Shown: in pieces, positions 34,422-42,253 of the stretch
How the letters are laid out: every line of letters begins with the position of its first letter
Numbering within the stretch: position 1 is the first letter of the stretch
Assembly (NCBI GenBank): GCA_016200915.1
Contig: JACQDV010000006.1
Coordinates: forward strand, 42,218 to 106,217
Length of the DNA: 64,000 bases
Reading direction: 5' to 3'
DNA from: Sphingobacteriales bacterium
Lineage (GTDB): Bacteria; Bacteroidota; Bacteroidia; Chitinophagales; Chitinophagaceae
Made by a program: the position numbers and the translations under genes
Notes under the pieces: model-generated
What the model was told of the DNA's origin: nothing
Database searches by the model: none
What the model saw: only the letters and a program-made list of their open reading frames with translations

Positions 34422-35278
34422 ATCATCTTCTGAATAGGCACCACCAATATTCCCTGAGCACCAGCATTCTTTAAAGCTTCAATCCTTTCCCAAAACTCAT
34501 CTTCGTTTAATACACTGTGTACACTGCTCCAGCCGCTTTCTGCTAATGGTAATACTGTCGGGCTTTTCATACCGGGCAGCAATGAGATAATTTCATTCAA
34601 CTTATCATTCGGCGCATTCAGCAATACATATTTATTACGTTTTGCTTTTTTAACTGCCTGTATGCGGAACAACAGTTTGTTTAACAAAGCAAGTTGCTCA
34701 CCGTTGAATTTATCATTCTTAATTAATACCGCCTGTGATTGCAGAATGGTTTCTACTTCTTTTAACCCATTCATAAATAAAGTAGAACCGCTGCTTACTA
34801 AATCAGCTACTACATCCGCCAGACCAATGCCAGGTGCAATTTCAACGGAGCCACTGATTTCATGTATTTCAGCCACAGCATTATTATCTGCTAAAAATTT
34901 CTTCACAAGATTAGGATAACTCGTAGCAATTCTTTTTCCGTGCAATGATTGTGCCCCTTCATATTGCTGGCTTCGTGGAATTGCCACAGATAAACGGCAT
35001 TTACCAAAACCAAGTTTTTCTACTACGGTAACCTTTCTTCCTTTTTCATACATCACATTTTCGCCAACAATACCAATATCTGCCACCCCATCTTCTACAT
35101 ATTGCGGAATATCATCATCCCGCAGAAAGAAAACTTCTAGTGGGAAATCATCACTTTCTGTTTTAAGGCGGTCTTTCACATTGCGTAAATCGATTCCGCA
35201 TTCACTTAAAAGTTTTACAGAGTCTTCATACAAACGACCTGACTTCTGAATAGCAATTCTCAATTTCGTCTGAACCAT
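34415..35278 (-). CDS. hisG: ATP phosphoribosyltransferase, long form
   Basis: A 287-residue enzyme that joins ATP and PRPP, the committed step of histidine synthesis. The body begins KLRIAIQKSGRLYEDSVKLL. It has DIGIVGENVMYEKGR and the PRPP loop DVVADLVSSGSTLFMNGLKEVETI. The extra C-terminal ACT-like domain (about 212-287; GMKSPTVLPLAESGWSSVHSVL, GILVVPIQKMIV) is the feedback-inhibited part of long HisG, so no HisZ is needed. The first four codons (MVQT) and the stop codon fall within repeats bounding the neighbouring GxxExxY cassette. First structural gene after it. Confidence 0.95.
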   Translation of the reverse strand: MVQTKLRIAIQKSGRLYEDSVKLLSECGIDLRNVKDRLKTESDDFPLEVFFLRDDDIPQYVEDGVADIGIVGENVMYEKGRKVTVVEKLGFGKCRLSVAIPRSQQYEGAQSLHGKRIATSYPNLVKKFLADNNAVAEIHEISGSVEIAPGIGLADVVADLVSSGSTLFMNGLKEVETILQSQAVLIKNDKFNGEQLALLNKLLFRIQAVKKAKRNKYVLLNAPNDKLNEIISLLPGMKSPTVLPLAESGWSSVHSVLNEDEFWERIEALKNAGAQGILVVPIQKMIV

Positions 35279-35312
35279 GATTTATTTGATTTTATGGATT
35301 GGGAGGAAATGA
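35267..35312 (+). repeat. right inverted repeat of the GxxExxY cassette, overlapping the hisG start
   Basis: Plus strand CGTCTGAACCATGATTTATT then TGATTTTATGGATTGGGAGG. It matches, in inverted orientation, the minus-strand sequence at 35749-35702 (TTGTCTGAACCTGGATTT, GATTTAATTGATTATTGGGA) with a few substitutions and short gaps. The hisG ATG (35276-35278 on the minus strand) lies inside it. Confidence 0.7.
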
Positions 35313-35699
35313 TGCGGGTTGATATTTTTTATTTTCCAGTCGTTTAAACTCTAAACTGGTATTTCCAAAATTCAACAACAATCCAACCTCCACATTATAT
35401 GCTTCTAAATAATTTTTTGCCTGCGCCAAATGAACATTTTCTAATAAAACAATCGCCTTCAACTCTACCATAATCTTTCCTTCAACAAAAAAATCAACTC
35501 TTCGCTCACCAATTTCATGTCCTTTATAAAACACTTTCATACTATATTCTCTCGCAAACTCTAAACCTGATTCATTCATTTCTATTTCGAGTGCCCTTTG
35601 ATAAATGACTTCCTGGAAACCATTCCCCATCGCCGCATGAACTCTCATTGCAGCACCAATAATCTTCTCAGTAATTTCCTTGTACTTTAATTCACTCAT
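35292..35699 (-). CDS. GxxExxY protein
   Basis: A 135-residue protein of the GxxExxY family: MRVHAAMGNGFQEVIYQRALEIEMNE carries the G-N-G-F-x-E-x-x-Y signature. Then come GHEIGERRVDFFVEGKIMVELKAI (PD-(D/E)XK-like D-F ... E-L-K arrangement), HLAQAKNYLEAYNVEVGLLLNFG and a short tail. The family is widespread in Bacteroidota and some other phyla, often near repeats, with no proven function; the VDFFV-x(6)-MVELKAI pattern suggests a nuclease-type fold. It sits between the his attenuator and hisG, bounded by inverted repeats, and should be co-transcribed with the his operon. Confidence 0.9.
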   Translation of the reverse strand: MSELKYKEITEKIIGAAMRVHAAMGNGFQEVIYQRALEIEMNESGLEFAREYSMKVFYKGHEIGERRVDFFVEGKIMVELKAIVLLENVHLAQAKNYLEAYNVEVGLLLNFGNTSLEFKRLENKKYQPASFPPNP

Positions 35700-35701
35700 T
35701 T

Positions 35702-35749
35702 CAATTTCCCAATAATCAATTAAATCATATAAAATCCAGGTTCAGACAA
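35702..35749 (-). repeat. left inverted repeat of the GxxExxY cassette
   Basis: Minus strand TTGTCTGAACCTGGATTT, then TATATGATTTAATTGATTAT and TGGGAAATTG, ending at the GxxExxY start codon. It is inverted relative to 35267-35312 and direct relative to the solo copy at 34376-34421. It begins inside the T run of the attenuator terminator. Confidence 0.7.
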
Positions 35750-35778
35750 AAAATAAGGGCCTACTATTGTAAGCCCTT
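35748..35778 (-). terminator. attenuator terminator of the his operon
   Basis: On the minus strand AAGGGC-t-TAC pairs with GTA-g-GCCCTT around an AATA loop (one mismatch), followed by TATTTTTT. The left arm (GGCTTAC, minus strand of 35769-35775) can alternatively pair with GTAAGCC (35810-35816), the sequence at the leader stop codon, which would prevent the terminator. Confidence 0.8.
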
Positions 35779-35812
35779 TACTGTTTTATACTAATACACA
35801 AACAACACCGGC

Positions 35813-35863
35813 TTACCTTTTGGGGCAAGTATGATGATGATGCATGTGCATATTTTGATTCAT
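35813..35863 (-). CDS. his operon leader peptide (five His codons)
   Basis: A 16-codon ORF on the minus strand encoding MNQNMHMHHHHTCPKR, then TAA. Five of the 16 codons are His, four of them consecutive. It lies between a TAcaTTTG promoter and a terminator hairpin upstream of the his genes, the layout of ribosome-mediated attenuation. When His-tRNA is short, ribosomes stall on the His codons and leave GTAAGCC (overlapping the stop) free to pair with GGCTTAC of the terminator. With ample His, the ribosome covers it and the terminator forms. There is no Shine-Dalgarno, as is normal in this phylum. Confidence 0.85.
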   Translation of the reverse strand: MNQNMHMHHHHTCPKR

Positions 35864-35870
35864 TGTGCCG

Positions 35871-35878
35871 CAAATGTA
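35871..35878 (-). promoter_or_regulatory. -7 element of the his operon
   Basis: Minus-strand TACATTTG followed by CGGC, with a TTG 20 bp upstream (in AATTGCG): a good match to TTG / TAnnTTTG. The leader-peptide ATG starts 8 bp after it. Confidence 0.7.
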
Positions 35879-35920
35879 AAAGAGAATTTTTAATTGCGCA
35901 ATTATTTTTAATTTTCAACC

Positions 35921-36703
35921 ATGAAACAACTAATATTAACGATCGTAAGTGTTATTGTTCTCTCATTTATCTCCACTGCACAAAAATGGAAATTAGTATG
36001 GAGCGATGAATTCAACTATAAAGGCTTACCTGATAGCACCAAGTGGACAGGCGAAGTAGGTGGTCATGGTTGGGGTAATAACGAAGCACAGTTTTATACC
36101 GGTCTTCGAAAAGAAAATGCAAGAGTGGAGAACGGCAAATTGATTATTGAAGCCCGTAAAGAAAATTGGGAAGATAAGAATTATACTTCAGCAAGATTGA
36201 TTACAAAAGATAAAGGCGACTGGCAATATGGAAAGATTGAAGTGAAAGCCAAAATACCAAAAGGAAGAGGAACATGGCCCGCTATCTGGATGCTGGGTTC
36301 AAAAACTCCGTTGGAATGGCCTGATGATGGCGAAATAGATATTATGGAGCATGTAGGTTTTCACCAGGGATTTATTCATGCATCCATACATTGCAAAAAA
36401 TATAATCATATCATTGGTACGCAAAAAACAGATACTACTTTTTTAAATGACTGTTCTGATAAGTTTCATATATATGGTGTGGAATGGAGCAAGGATTCTT
36501 TAAAGATATCTGTTGACCGTAAAGTATATTTTTCTTTTGCTAATGAACATAAGGGTTATGATGGCTGGCCCTTTGATAATAAAGTGTTCTTAATCCTCAA
36601 TGTTGCTGTTGGTGGTAACTGGGGCGGACAGAAAGGAATTGACGAAAAAGTTTTTCCTGCGAAGATGGAGATTGATTATGTAAGGGTTTGGCAGAAGAAG
36701 TAG
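35921..36703 (+). CDS. GH16 beta-glucanase (laminarinase-like), secreted
   Basis: A 260-residue enzyme. The signal peptide is MKQLILTIVSVIVLSFISTAQ. The GH16 domain fills the rest: KLVWSDEFNYKGLPDSTKWT, GWGNNEAQFYT, SARLITKDKGDWQYGKIEVKAKIP, TWPAIWMLG and catalytic DGEIDIMEHVG (E138, D140, E143). It has no accessory domain, unlike the PKD-GH16 protein at 1.9 kb, with which it shares several identical stretches including GEIDIMEHVG. Expected to hydrolyse beta-1,3 or 1,3/1,4-glucan in the periplasm or outside the cell. It is divergent from the his operon. Confidence 0.93.
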   Translation: MKQLILTIVSVIVLSFISTAQKWKLVWSDEFNYKGLPDSTKWTGEVGGHGWGNNEAQFYTGLRKENARVENGKLIIEARKENWEDKNYTSARLITKDKGDWQYGKIEVKAKIPKGRGTWPAIWMLGSKTPLEWPDDGEIDIMEHVGFHQGFIHASIHCKKYNHIIGTQKTDTTFLNDCSDKFHIYGVEWSKDSLKISVDRKVYFSFANEHKGYDGWPFDNKVFLILNVAVGGNWGGQKGIDEKVFPAKMEIDYVRVWQKK

Positions 36704-36833
36704 TTTTTTGTTTGTGGTTTGTAGTTTATGGTTTGTTGGTTGTTTATACTCTATTGCCGATTAAAAATTCAAAGCCGCAGATTCGCAGATTAAAGCATTG
36801 CGTAATTGAGCCATTTTCATATTTGTATATTTT

Positions 36834-36841
36834 TACATTTG
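36834..36841 (+). promoter_or_regulatory. -7 element for pyruvate phosphate dikinase
   Basis: TACATTTG followed by C, a TAnnTTTG match, 108 bp before the ATG at 36950. The 5' leader is unusually long for this genome. No clear -33 is at the ideal distance. Confidence 0.5.
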
Positions 36842-36949
36842 CTAATTATCTTCACCCTCCAACCTGACGAGTGTTATCTTTCCTCTTGAAGTAAATCAGC
36901 TTTCACGGTTTTAGAGCTTTCTACCTTCACAGCATTAAAACAAACAGTT

Positions 36950-39784
36950 ATGAAAAGTACAGACACCGTGGAGCTGGACCAACCAACTGCCACATCAAAC
37001 GCAACAAAACTTTCCAAACAATATGTTTTTGCCTTCAAAGAAGGTGATGGAAAAAATAAACAACTACTCGGCGGTAAAGGCGCCAATTTATGTGAGATGA
37101 CCCAGATTGGACTGAATGTTCCGCCTGGGTTTGTTATTTCTACGGAAGCCTGCTTAACTTATTTAGCAGATGAAAAAAGATTATTACCTGCCGGTGTTAT
37201 TGAGCAGGTAAAAGAAAACATGAAGCTGGTGGAAAAAAACACGGGTAAAAGTTTTGGCGATCCTGTTAATCCTTTATTAGTATCTGTTCGTTCCGGTTCA
37301 GCATTGTCAATGCCCGGTATGATGGATACCATATTAAACCTCGGTTTAAATACAGAAACTTTAAAAGGCTTAATTGAACAAACAAAGAATGAACGTTTTG
37401 GTTACGATGCTTATCGCCGCTTTATTCAACTCTTTGGTAAAGTTGCTTTAGGTGTTCCTGACGAAAGATTTGATGCAGCATTTGAAGCGGTTAAACATAA
37501 AGCCGGTGTTAAAGAAGACATTGGCTTAAGTGCGGAGAATTTAAAAGACATCAGCAATCGTTTTCTTGATGTAGTAAAAAATTATACCGGCAAACCATTT
37601 CCTGAAGATGTATTTGAACAATTGGAAATTGCTATTAAAGCCGTGTTCAATTCATGGATGGGTCGCAGGGCGGTTGACTATCGCCGTGAATTTGGTATTA
37701 CTCCGCAAATGGCTAATGGTACTGCCGTGAATGTGGTGGCTATGGTATTTGGTAATATGGGTAACGACAGTGCTACCGGTGTGGCCTTTACAAGAGATCC
37801 CGGCACTGGTGAAAATGATTTCTTTGGTGAATACTTAGTAAATGCACAGGGTGAAGATGTGGTAGCAGGTATCCGTACACCAAAACCTGTTGCTGAATTG
37901 CAGGAAGAAATGCCGGAACTGCATAAACAATTAGAAGAACTCCGCAGCAAATTAGAAACACACTATAAAGAAGTACAGGACTTTGAATTTACTATTGAGA
38001 AAAATATATTGTACTGTTTGCAAACCCGCAATGGAAAAATGAATGCCACTGCCATGGTTCGTACTTCTGTTGAAATGGTAAGAGAAGGTTTGATTACCAA
38101 ACCCGAAGCATTACTGCGTATTAAACCAGACATGTTGGAACAATTATTACACCCACGGTTAGACTCCTTCCATAAATCAACACCATTAGCACAAGGTTTA
38201 CCAGCATCACCCGGTGCTGCATCCGGTAAATGTGTGTTTGATGCTGACCGTGCAGAAATGTTAGGTCGTGCCGGTGAAAAAGTTATTCTCGTAAGAGAAG
38301 AAACTAAGCCAGAAGATATTCACGGTTTCTTTGCTTCACAGGGTATATTAACCAGTCGTGGTGGTAAAACTTCACATGCAGCAGTGGTGGCCCGTGGTAT
38401 GGGTAAACCATGCGTTGCCGGTGCAGAAGGAATACAGGTAGATGTAAAGCTCAGACAAGCTAAGGTTGGTGAAAAAACATTACATGAAGGTGATTACATC
38501 ACTATTGATGGTGGAACCGGTTTTGTCTATCAGGGTGTGATACCAACTGTTGACCCAACTTTCAGCGATGAATTAAAAACATTATTAAGCTGGGCAGATG
38601 AATACTCTCAATTAAAAGTAATGGCGAATGCTGATACTCCTGATGCTGCTAAAAAAGCTTTGGAATATGGCGCCATGGGTATTGGTCTCTGCCGTACAGA
38701 AAGAATGTTCAATGGAACTGATCGTTTGCCAATCGTTGTAGAAATGATTTTGGCCAACACACAGGAAGAAAGAGAAATCGCTTTAAATAAATTACTGCCT
38801 ATTCAACGTAATGATTTCAAAGAAATCCTTACTACGATGGCACCAAGGCCCGTTACAGTCCGTTTACTCGACCCTCCTATTCATGAATTCTTACCCACTG
38901 TTGATGAACTGAGAGAAGAATTAGTGCACCTGCGTCACTTAAAAGATACTGCTGCTGGTGTAACTAATCTTTACAACAGTTTGCGTTTACTCCATGCAGA
39001 ATCTGAATTAACACATTTCGGCTCTGTTCCTTTTAATGATAAAGGAGTAGAATTAATTGACCAGGCTATTGTGAAGAAAGAACAAATGCTGAAAAAAGTG
39101 CATGAACTGTATGAAGTAAACCCGATGCTCGGTCACCGTGGTGTACGTTTGGGATTAACTTATCCTGAAATTTATAAGATGCAGATTCAGGCGATATTAG
39201 AAGCAGCTGCTGAATGTCAGAAAGTAAAAATTGATGTTCGTCCTGAAATCATGGTTCCGCAAGTATGTACTGCTGAAGAATTAGTAAGAGTAAAACAATA
39301 TGTTACTGAATTAAGAGAACAAGTTGAAAAAGCATACAACATCAAACTGCAGTTTAAGTTTGGTACAATGATAGAAGTGGTAAGAGCTTGTATGGAAGCG
39401 GAAGACTTAGCAAAAGAAGCTGAATTCTTCTCCTTTGGTACAAATGACTTGACACAAGCTACCTTCTCCTTCTCAAGAGAAGATGCTGAAAATAAATTCC
39501 TGCCATTGTATGCTGAGAAAAATATCCTGCACGACAATCCATTTGAAGTACTCGACACTAAAGGTGTAGGCAAACTGATGAAGATTGCCGTTGATTGGGG
39601 TCGCAAAACCAAAGCTGACTTAAAAATTGGTATCTGTGGTGAACATGGTGGTCAACCTGATTCCATCAAGTTCTGTCACAACCTTGGACTGAGCTATGTA
39701 TCCTGCTCTGGTCCAAGGGTACCAGTTGCCCGGTTAGCAACTGCTCACGCCAAATTAGGCGAAGCCAAAAACGCTTCTCTGTAA
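36950..39784 (+). CDS. ppdK: pyruvate, phosphate dikinase
   Basis: A 944-residue enzyme interconverting pyruvate + ATP + Pi and PEP + AMP + PPi. The N-terminal nucleotide-binding domain has QLLGGKGANLCEMTQIGLNVPPGFVIST and SVRSGSALSMPGMMDTILNLGLN. The swivelling phosphohistidine domain has ILTSRGGKTSHAAVVARGMGKPCVAG (catalytic His in T-S-H). The C-terminal PEP/pyruvate TIM barrel has GIGLCRTERMF, GHRGVRLGLTYPEIY, FFSFGTNDLTQ and GICGEHGGQPDSIKF. Full length for the family. An N-terminal extension of about 20 residues (MKSTDTVELDQPTATSNATK) precedes the conserved start. Own promoter and terminator. Confidence 0.96.
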   Translation: MKSTDTVELDQPTATSNATKLSKQYVFAFKEGDGKNKQLLGGKGANLCEMTQIGLNVPPGFVISTEACLTYLADEKRLLPAGVIEQVKENMKLVEKNTGKSFGDPVNPLLVSVRSGSALSMPGMMDTILNLGLNTETLKGLIEQTKNERFGYDAYRRFIQLFGKVALGVPDERFDAAFEAVKHKAGVKEDIGLSAENLKDISNRFLDVVKNYTGKPFPEDVFEQLEIAIKAVFNSWMGRRAVDYRREFGITPQMANGTAVNVVAMVFGNMGNDSATGVAFTRDPGTGENDFFGEYLVNAQGEDVVAGIRTPKPVAELQEEMPELHKQLEELRSKLETHYKEVQDFEFTIEKNILYCLQTRNGKMNATAMVRTSVEMVREGLITKPEALLRIKPDMLEQLLHPRLDSFHKSTPLAQGLPASPGAASGKCVFDADRAEMLGRAGEKVILVREETKPEDIHGFFASQGILTSRGGKTSHAAVVARGMGKPCVAGAEGIQVDVKLRQAKVGEKTLHEGDYITIDGGTGFVYQGVIPTVDPTFSDELKTLLSWADEYSQLKVMANADTPDAAKKALEYGAMGIGLCRTERMFNGTDRLPIVVEMILANTQEEREIALNKLLPIQRNDFKEILTTMAPRPVTVRLLDPPIHEFLPTVDELREELVHLRHLKDTAAGVTNLYNSLRLLHAESELTHFGSVPFNDKGVELIDQAIVKKEQMLKKVHELYEVNPMLGHRGVRLGLTYPEIYKMQIQAILEAAAECQKVKIDVRPEIMVPQVCTAEELVRVKQYVTELREQVEKAYNIKLQFKFGTMIEVVRACMEAEDLAKEAEFFSFGTNDLTQATFSFSREDAENKFLPLYAEKNILHDNPFEVLDTKGVGKLMKIAVDWGRKTKADLKIGICGEHGGQPDSIKFCHNLGLSYVSCSGPRVPVARLATAHAKLGEAKNASL

Positions 39785-39810
39785 TTTCTCATAATTGAGT
39801 TGATTTAAGA

Positions 39811-39839
39811 AAACGCCGCCATTCCTGGTGGCGTTTTTG
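39811..39839 (+). terminator. intrinsic terminator of ppdK
   Basis: ACGCCgCCA-ttcc-TGGtGGCGT: a 9-bp stem with one G-T wobble, preceded by AA and followed by TTTTTG. Confidence 0.85.
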
Positions 39840-39868
39840 TTTACTCTTCGGCACTAAAGCATTTCAAT

Positions 39869-39926
39869 CCCCTCCCGGGAGGGGCCGGAGTAATCAAAAA
39901 TAAATGCATACTCGACAGGGGTGGGT
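39869..39926 (+). repeat. CCCCTCCCGGGAGGGG palindrome with displaced GGGGTGGGT tail
   Basis: A perfect 16-bp palindrome at 39869-39884, followed by CCGGAG, then about 27 bp of AT-rich sequence and AGGGGTGGGT. From memory, the usual intergenic repeat of this kind in Bacteroidota has the palindrome running directly into a GGGGTGGGT tail, so this copy looks interrupted. Confidence 0.5.
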
Positions 39927-40001
39927 CAACCGTTTTTTGTTAAAAGTTTTTTAAGTGCAACTTTTGCATAATTATTGAAATCTTTGTTTAAAATTTTCCA
40001 G

Positions 40002-40421
40002 TTGAAAAAAGGTTTACTGTTGCTGTTCATTATTCTTTCGGGCTTGATTGTGAAGGCTCAGAAAATTGATACCCTTTATTTCAATCTTTACACCGATAGC
40101 TTAAAAAAAGGCACCTGGAATTACATTAATGTGGATGGAAAGCTCAGCAATGGTACCTGGCTCCCACTTACCGATAAGCATTTAAACTTTAAAGTCAGCG
40201 CCGGGGAGTTTGAAAGAAATAATTTATGGATTGATAAAGATTTTAAAAGAGATTCTGTTGTAGTTACTATCACTTTAAAAGATAATCCTTCTGTAACCAA
40301 AAGCATTACTATCTATATTAAGAAGAAAGAAAGTGATGAAAAGCTAAAGACAAATGAAGAGATATTAAATGAAATAAGGAATCAGCCCTCCTCCAGAAAA
40401 AAGAAATCAAAAGGTTTATAA
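40002..40421 (+). CDS. hypothetical exported protein
   Basis: About 139 residues from a TTG at 40002 (MKKGLLLLFIILSGLIVKAQ, signal peptide); another TTG at 39975 would add nine residues. The mature part is about 90 residues of beta-strand pattern (IDTLYFNLYTDSLKKGTWNY, LWIDKDFKRDSVVVTITLK), ending in a very Lys/Glu-rich tail (KKKESDEKLKTNEEIL ... SSRKKKSKGL). No family recognised. Single gene between the ppdK terminator region and a hairpin terminator. Confidence 0.65.
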   Translation: MKKGLLLLFIILSGLIVKAQKIDTLYFNLYTDSLKKGTWNYINVDGKLSNGTWLPLTDKHLNFKVSAGEFERNNLWIDKDFKRDSVVVTITLKDNPSVTKSITIYIKKKESDEKLKTNEEILNEIRNQPSSRKKKSKGL

Positions 40422-40424
40422 AAC

Positions 40425-40454
40425 AAAAAGCGGCAACTTTAGTTACGCTTTTTT
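40425..40454 (+). terminator. intrinsic terminator after the exported hypothetical protein
   Basis: AAAAAGCG (40425-40432) pairs with CGCTTTTT (40446-40453), with an inner AAC/GTT stem and a TTTA loop. Symmetric enough to act on both strands, and the minus-strand gene ending at 40492 converges on it. Confidence 0.75.
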
Positions 40455-40491
40455 ATTAAGAATAAGTCATATCAATGTTATCGATGTATAT

Positions 40492-41484
40492 TCACCGGAA
40501 GTATCCTAATCTTTTAAGTCCTTCGTACCATTTTGGTATTTCAGCAATTGCTTTGTCTGAAAGTAAATCAGAAATTGGTGTTCCATAAATTTTGTAAGAA
40601 CCAGAATTTCCACAAGTCTTTACTGTTAAATTACTGTCTCGTAAATTGTAAATAGTTTTCCATTCAGCTTCAGTCAAAAGGTCCGAATTGGAATTGGATA
40701 TTGAGTCTAATGAAGCTTTGATCTGAATTTTTAGTTCGTCAATTTTTGTTTTGTTAGCATTTTTCTTTTGCAAAAGGTCTAATTCCTTTTGTTTCTCCTT
40801 CAAGTTTTTTGTCAATTGCAGAATTTTTTGTTTTGCAGTATAGTCATTGTATATCAAAGCATCAACTGCGTACAATCTTGTCTGCAGATTTGAATAGTCA
40901 GTTAACTTTTTTAAAAGGTCTATGCGGTGTTGTTTTAAAAGTGTAATGACCACTATTCTTCTATCCGTTGCAATACCAATCGTTGAATATTCACAAATAA
41001 ACCCATATTCGTCTCTTGTGTTTATGCCCAATAGTTTATAGTAAGCTTTCAAAATATTACCAGGTTCCCTATTGTCAAGTTTAAATTGTTCTGGAAGAGA
41101 AGGTATAATTTCACTCACATACTTGAGCCATACATTTTTGCCAAAAAAAGAAGTTGAACCTTGTTTACTTGAATTACCAGCGTCAGAATAAAATTCCATA
41201 ATCATTCCTTTGTAACTGGTAATTTCAAATGAGGCTTCTCGCCCCTGTTTTACATACTCATAAGTCGTAAGTAAACTGTCCTTACGTTCATATGCGTAGT
41301 GCCCATTGTCACCTGTGCAATAGGTCTTAATTGCTTGCCAATTTATCTTGTTAAGCAAATCGGTTGTGGACAAAGTAGCTGTATCGCTTTGCTCAACTGT
41401 AAATTTGCTAAAGTCAACTGGTGACTGCGAATAAGTAGCCAGAAAAGAAAAGGTCGCAATTATTATGATTAAAGGTCGTCTCAT
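40492..41484 (-). CDS. hypothetical exported protein with coiled coil
   Basis: A 330-residue protein not recognised. The signal peptide is MRRPLIIIIATFSFLATYSQ. About 20-190 is mixed alpha/beta (INWQAIKTYCTGDNGHYAYERKDSLL, IATDRRIVVITLLKQHRIDLL). About 205-265 is a predicted coiled coil (LTKNLKEKQKELDLLQKKNA then KTKIDELKIQIKASLDSI). The C-terminal part includes TYNLRD-like and CGNSGSYKIYGTP segments. Nine bases separate its ATG codon's end from the end of the next gene's aldolase tail, so it follows the aldolase gene closely on the same strand and may be co-transcribed. No functional inference is possible. Confidence 0.65.
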   Translation of the reverse strand: MRRPLIIIIATFSFLATYSQSPVDFSKFTVEQSDTATLSTTDLLNKINWQAIKTYCTGDNGHYAYERKDSLLTTYEYVKQGREASFEITSYKGMIMEFYSDAGNSSKQGSTSFFGKNVWLKYVSEIIPSLPEQFKLDNREPGNILKAYYKLLGINTRDEYGFICEYSTIGIATDRRIVVITLLKQHRIDLLKKLTDYSNLQTRLYAVDALIYNDYTAKQKILQLTKNLKEKQKELDLLQKKNANKTKIDELKIQIKASLDSISNSNSDLLTEAEWKTIYNLRDSNLTVKTCGNSGSYKIYGTPISDLLSDKAIAEIPKWYEGLKRLGYFR

Positions 41485-41502
41485 ATTTCAGCTAAAACTC
41501 AA

Positions 41503-42153
41503 TTACATCTTCTTCGCATCTTCTAAGAACTTAGCCAGCCCTATATCTGTCAAAGGATGTTTGAGCAACCCAAGAATTGAATCCAATGGACAAGTACAAA
41601 CATCAGCACCAGCTTCGGCACATTTTACGATATGCAAAGCACTGCGGATAGAAGCGGCCAATATCTCTGTTTCAAATCCCTGTATGGAATAGATATGAGC
41701 AATTTGAGCAATCAGTTCGACACCATCCCAACTACTGTCATCAATTCTACCGATGAAAGGAGAAACATAAGTAGCACCGGCTTTAGCAGCTAATATCGCC
41801 TGACCGGCAGAGAACACCAGTGTGCAGTTAGTTTTAATACCGTTATCAGTAAACCATTTCAATGCTTTTACACCGTCTTTAATCATCGGCACTTTCACCA
41901 CAATGTTTGGATGAATAGCCGCTAATTTCTTTCCTTCTTCCACAATACCGGCAAAATCGGTTGAGATTACTTCTGCACTGATATCACCATCCACCAGTTC
42001 GCAAATGGTTTTATAATGCTGCATTACGGCATCCTGTCCTTTAATACCTTCTTTGGCCATTAAAGATGGATTGGTAGTAACACCATCTAATATTCCTAAT
42101 TCGTTTGCTTCTTTAATTTGAGCAAGATTGGCTGTGTCAATAAAAAATTTCAT
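41503..42153 (-). CDS. fsa: transaldolase-like fructose-6-phosphate aldolase
   Basis: About 216 residues from the ATG at 42153 (MKFFIDTANLAQIKEANELG), the standard family start; the frame extends upstream through a low-complexity repeat. The signatures are DGVTTNPSLMAKEG, VKVPMIKDGVKALKWFTDNGIKTNCTLVFSAGQAILAAKAGATYVSPFIGRIDD (Schiff-base Lys in the V-K-V-P strand) and a C-terminal HPLTDIGLAKFLEDAKK. It belongs to the short TalC/FSA subfamily, decameric enzymes that act as transaldolase in the pentose phosphate pathway or as F6P aldolase; which one cannot be decided by sequence alone. Encoded next to the SRP RNA gene. Confidence 0.92.
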   Translation of the reverse strand: MKFFIDTANLAQIKEANELGILDGVTTNPSLMAKEGIKGQDAVMQHYKTICELVDGDISAEVISTDFAGIVEEGKKLAAIHPNIVVKVPMIKDGVKALKWFTDNGIKTNCTLVFSAGQAILAAKAGATYVSPFIGRIDDSSWDGVELIAQIAHIYSIQGFETEILAASIRSALHIVKCAEAGADVCTCPLDSILGLLKHPLTDIGLAKFLEDAKKM

Positions 42154-42155
42154 AG

Positions 42156-42196
42156 CTGGTTTGAAAATTTGAAGATTTGAAAATTTGAAGATTTGA
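42156..42196. repeat. low-complexity tandem repeat upstream of the aldolase gene
   Basis: Plus strand shows four tandem copies of the type TTTGAAAA/TTTGAAGA (TTTGAAAATTTGAAGA twice). Simple AT-rich repeats of this form are common in front of genes in this phylum. It extends the aldolase frame falsely to 42201. Confidence 0.6.
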
Positions 42197-42253
42197 GACA
42201 AGGGTAATCATTAATTTAAAATCTTGAAACCCAGAAATCTTCAAATAAAAAAA

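Noticed and set aside
35748..35863. Riboswitch upstream of the his operon
   Set aside because: The His-rich leader ORF and alternative hairpins explain the region; no conserved aptamer pattern is visible.
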